Positions 14,321-16,102 of a stretch of 16,102 bases of DNA are shown here, piece by piece. The stretch lies in the NCBI GenBank assembly GCA_964452915.1, contig CAYVNW010000051.1, positions 1 to 16,102 of the forward strand, given 5' to 3'. Source of the DNA: Colivivens sp964452915. Lineage in GTDB: Bacteria > Bacteroidota > Bacteroidia > Bacteroidales > Bacteroidaceae. The notes below the pieces were generated by a model, which had not been told where the DNA came from, did not search any database, and worked only from the letters and a program-made list of their open reading frames with translations. The first letter of the stretch is position 1. Each line of letters opens with the position of its first letter. The position numbers and the translations under genes were made by a program.

Positions 14321-14512
14321 ATGATTATCGTACCTGTTAAAGAAGGTGAGAACATTGAGAGAGCTCTCAAAAGATTCAAAAGAAAGTCTGAAAAGACAGG
14401 CATCATCAAGGAGGTTAGAACACGTAAGCAGTATGAAAAGCCTTCTGTATTGAAGCGCATAAAAATGCAACATGCTATTTACGTTAATAAGTTGCATACC
14501 GCAGAGGATTAA
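14321..14512 (+). CDS. rpsU: 30S ribosomal protein S21 (bS21)
   Basis: Small basic protein (63 residues) of the 30S subunit, located near the 3' end of 16S rRNA and the anti-Shine-Dalgarno. In Bacteroidia, bS21 with bS18 and bS6 helps hide the anti-Shine-Dalgarno, so most mRNAs do without Shine-Dalgarno sequences. Typical features are IIVPVKEGENIERALKRFKRK and the RTRKQYEKPS stretch. The gene has its own strong promoter but lacks a Shine-Dalgarno (AAAAAGAAAGATTC before ATG). A perfect AAGGAGGTT lies inside the coding region at codons 30-32 (14408-14416). It heads the rpsU-xerC-hpf cluster, 100 nt before xerC. Confidence 0.95.
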   Translation: MIIVPVKEGENIERALKRFKRKSEKTGIIKEVRTRKQYEKPSVLKRIKMQHAIYVNKLHTAED

Positions 14513-14556
14513 TAGCCGTAACCAATAGTTAAAAATACAATAAAATAGCGCCAAAA

Positions 14557-14588
14557 TTTGGTTAGACCAAGATTATTCACTAATTTAG
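14557..14588 (+). promoter_or_regulatory. Possible promoter of xerC-hpf
   Basis: TTTG (14557-14560), 20 nt, TAATTTAG (14581-14588), one base off the -7 consensus TAnnTTTG. A small hairpin TTGGT-TAG-ACCAA (14558-14570) overlaps the -33 box. No T-run follows that hairpin, so readthrough from rpsU is also likely. Confidence 0.5.
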
Positions 14589-14612
14589 CACACCAAACAA
14601 AGATGCTGAGTT

Positions 14613-15497
14613 ATGTTGAAAGAAAGATTCTTGGAATACTTTAGATGTGAGCGGAACTGTTCGCCCCTTACAATCATTAGCTATGGCAATGATTTAGATG
14701 AGTTTGAAGAGTTTTTTGTAAGCTTACATGAAGACATAACGTGGAAATCGGTCAACGAGTCTATTGTTCGTGAATGGATAATATACCTTCTTGATGAACA
14801 AAAGATGAAGAGTTCCTCTGTGAACCGGAAGCTGAGTACCCTTCGGTCCTTCTATCATTACCTTATTAAAATAGGTGAGATAGAGAAGAACCCAATGTTG
14901 CGTATTGTAGGTCCAAAGAAAGAAAAAGTATTGCCCGTGTTTGTAAGAGAAACAGACATGGACAGACTGATCAACATATTAAACACAGACTGCAGCTACG
15001 AAGGAGTATTAATTAAAATGGTAATACTAATGTTGTACTTAACCGGAATCAGAAGAGCTGAGCTACTTGGACTGGAAGACAAGGATGTTGATTTGTTGAA
15101 TAAGCAAATTAAGGTAACAGGCAAAAGGAACAAACAAAGAATCATACCATTCGGAGATGAACTTGAATCGTGCATAAGGACCTATCTACAAGCACGGTTC
15201 GAAAGGTTTCAATGCGGATTCGAAAAGTTCTTTATCACCCCCAAAGGGCATCCGATGAACGAAGCGCAAGCCGAGAAGATTGTAAAAGATAGCCTGTCGA
15301 AAGTGACAACTCAAAAAAAACGGAGTGTTCACGTCCTCAGACACACATTTGCCACCGCTATGCTCAACAACAATGCGGACCTCACATCTATCCAGAAACT
15401 ACTCGGGCATACAAACTTGAACACAACTCAAGTTTATACACACGTATCGTTTGAGGAACTAAAAAAAGCTTACCTGAACGCACACCCGCGTTCATAA
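14613..15497 (+). CDS. xerC: Tyrosine recombinase XerC/XerD type
   Basis: Site-specific recombinase (294 residues) that resolves chromosome dimers at dif with its Xer partner and FtsK. The N-terminal SAM-like core-binding domain spans about 1-90 (SPLTIISYGNDL, SSSVNRKLSTLRSFYHYL). The catalytic domain has all the expected residues: Arg147 in TGIRRAELLGL, Lys171 in VTGKRNKQR, His240 and Arg243 in HVLRHTFAT, His266 in LLGHTNL, and nucleophile Tyr275 in QVYTHVS. Length and motifs match housekeeping Xer proteins, not integrases of mobile elements, and no att sites or cargo adjoin. XerC versus XerD cannot be settled from one protein; the symbol follows the usual name at this locus. It lies between rpsU and hpf, with a 12-nt gap before hpf. 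Confidence 0.92.
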   Translation: MLKERFLEYFRCERNCSPLTIISYGNDLDEFEEFFVSLHEDITWKSVNESIVREWIIYLLDEQKMKSSSVNRKLSTLRSFYHYLIKIGEIEKNPMLRIVGPKKEKVLPVFVRETDMDRLINILNTDCSYEGVLIKMVILMLYLTGIRRAELLGLEDKDVDLLNKQIKVTGKRNKQRIIPFGDELESCIRTYLQARFERFQCGFEKFFITPKGHPMNEAQAEKIVKDSLSKVTTQKKRSVHVLRHTFATAMLNNNADLTSIQKLLGHTNLNTTQVYTHVSFEELKKAYLNAHPRS

Positions 15498-15509
15498 AAC
15501 AATAAGACT

Positions 15510-15809
15510 ATGGAAATAGAAGTTAAATCAATCAAATTTGACGCAACTGACAAGTTGCACGAGTTCATCCAGAAAAAAGTCGGAAAACTGGAGAAGTACT
15601 GTGACAATATAATAAAAACGGAGGTGTCATTGAAAGTTGTCAAACCTGCAACAGCTCAAAATAAGGAAGTAAGCATATCAATAATGCTTCCAGGAGACAA
15701 GATATTTGTAGAAAAACTTGGCGACACATTCGAAGAGGCAATTACACAAAGTATACCAGCAATCGAAAGACAACTGGATAAATACAAAGAAAAACAGAGT
15801 CAAAAGTAA
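15510..15809 (+). CDS. hpf: Ribosome hibernation promoting factor (short HPF/RaiA)
   Basis: A 99-residue protein of the HPF/YfiA/RaiA family. Family members bind the 30S decoding region in slow growth and keep ribosomes inactive, often as dimers. The S30AE-type fold is visible: an N-terminal strand (MEIEVKSIKFDAT), a helix with HEFIQKKVGKLEKY, the middle strands (TEVSLKVV, EVSISIMLPGDKIFVEKLGD) and a final helix (FEEAITQSIPAIERQLDKYKEK). It lacks the C-terminal dimerisation domain of long HPF, so it is the short form. It follows xerC by 12 nt and is probably co-transcribed with it. No clear terminator lies between it and the tRNA genes 90 nt downstream. Confidence 0.92.
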   Translation: MEIEVKSIKFDATDKLHEFIQKKVGKLEKYCDNIIKTEVSLKVVKPATAQNKEVSISIMLPGDKIFVEKLGDTFEEAITQSIPAIERQLDKYKEKQSQK

Positions 15810-15826
15810 AAAAGATTCTAAAAAAA

Positions 15827-15857
15827 TTTTTCGTATAAAAACTTTTGACTAACTTTG
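15827..15857 (+). promoter_or_regulatory. Possible promoter of the tRNA cluster
   Basis: TAACTTTG (15850-15857) is a perfect -7 box. The best -33 candidate is TTTT (15827-15830), 19 nt upstream, one base off TTTG. Transcription would begin about 35 nt before tRNA-Thr. Confidence 0.65.
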
Positions 15858-15867
15858 CAGCCGTTTT

Positions 15868-15889
15868 CTGTGCGATTAATTTCGCACGG
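15868..15889 (+). promoter_or_regulatory. Hairpin in the tRNA-Thr leader
   Basis: CTGTGCGA (15868-15875) pairs with TCGCACGG (15882-15889): 8 bp with one T-G wobble valid in plus-strand RNA, loop TTAATT. It ends 10 nt before tRNA-Thr and has no T-run, so it is more likely a processing or antitermination element than a terminator. Confidence 0.5.
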
Positions 15890-15899
15890 GGAGGTTTAA

Positions 15900-15973
15900 G
15901 CCTCTTTAGCTCAGTTGGCCAGAGCACGTGATTTGTAATCTCGGGGTCGTTGGTTCGAATCCGACAAGAGGCT
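15900..15973 (+). tRNA. tRNA-Thr (anticodon UGU)
   Basis: A complete cloverleaf can be drawn: acceptor GCCTCTT/AAGAGGC with discriminator T, D-arm GCTC/GAGC, anticodon loop TTTGTAA with TGT at 15934-15936, a 5-nt variable loop, and T-arm GTTGG/CCGAC with TTCGAAT. CCA is not encoded. The anticodon stem CGTGA/TCTCG has a T-T mismatch in its middle pair. Confidence 0.95.
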
Positions 15974-16041
15974 CAAAACAGCACGAAAGGTTAAAGTTGT
16001 CATATTAGATTAGTATGTAACTAACAAAGACCGGCAATGCA

Positions 16042-16102
16042 GGGCACATTCCAGAGTGGCCAAATGGGGCAGACTGTAAATCTGCTGGTTTTCACCTTCG
16101 GT
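16042..16102 (+). tRNA. tRNA-Tyr (anticodon GUA), 3' end beyond window
   Basis: It begins GGGCACATTCC, followed by the D-arm AGAGTGGCCAAATGGGG as in class II tRNAs. The anticodon arm is GCAGA-CTGTAAA-TCTGC, with GTA at 16076-16078. The start of the long variable arm (TGGTTTTCACCTTCGGT) is visible. The T-arm and 3' acceptor strand lie past the right edge. The 68 nt separating it from tRNA-Thr have no promoter match, so the two are probably one precursor transcript. Confidence 0.93.

Noticed and set aside
14153..14554. Minus-strand open frame (133 codons) covering rpsU
   Set aside because: Antisense to rpsU and its promoter; phenylalanine/leucine-rich translation typical of reversed A-rich leader sequence.
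14613..15497. Integrase of a mobile element
   Set aside because: The protein has the length and motifs of a housekeeping Xer recombinase and sits in the conserved rpsU-xerC-hpf order with no att sites or cargo, despite the adjacent tRNA genes.

Overview
The window looks like chromosomal core DNA from a Bacteroidales bacterium, most likely Prevotella or a close relative. Three things point there: most genes lack a Shine-Dalgarno sequence and have A/T-rich leaders; several intergenic regions carry the Bacteroidetes promoter pattern TTTG-N19/20-TAnnTTTG; and the run rpsU - xerC - hpf - tRNA-Thr - tRNA-Tyr is an arrangement known from this phylum. The species is an inference. No phage, insertion sequence, integron or CRISPR array is visible.

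Left part (1-5064), minus strand: Xaa-Pro aminopeptidase, then tyrS, then gpmI (cofactor-independent phosphoglycerate mutase), with a hairpin terminator at the very left edge. tyrS has its own promoter, and tyrS-gpmI probably form one transcript. Centre-left: malate dehydrogenase reads rightwards from a promoter that interlocks with the divergent aminopeptidase promoter, and it ends in a strong terminator. The next ~720 bases (6123-6836) have no gene. They carry three 22-bp tandem repeats, a 21-bp imperfect inverted repeat about 300 bp across, and several hairpins. A large YfhO-family membrane protein follows on the minus strand and ends in its own terminator facing this gap.

Centre-right (9797-12641), plus strand: a TM2-domain membrane protein, then a tight three-gene operon. 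The operon encodes an SMC/ABC-like AAA ATPase, a DUF4435 protein with an intact TOPRIM-like E...DxD set, and a cysteine-rich DUF3109 protein. The ATPase/DUF4435 gap is 2 nt and the DUF4435/DUF3109 junction overlaps by 1 nt. An ATPase paired with a DUF4435 nuclease is the domain layout of the PARIS anti-phage system (AriA/AriB), but here it lies in housekeeping DNA with an added metal-cluster-type protein. This is the most interesting part of the window.

Right part (12730-16102): a stand-alone TrpB2-type tryptophan synthase beta chain with its own promoter and terminator; then rpsU (bS21), xerC (tyrosine recombinase), hpf (ribosome hibernation factor), tRNA-Thr(UGU) and the 5' part of tRNA-Tyr(GUA), which runs off the edge. 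This end combines ribosome composition, ribosome storage, tRNA supply and chromosome dimer resolution.
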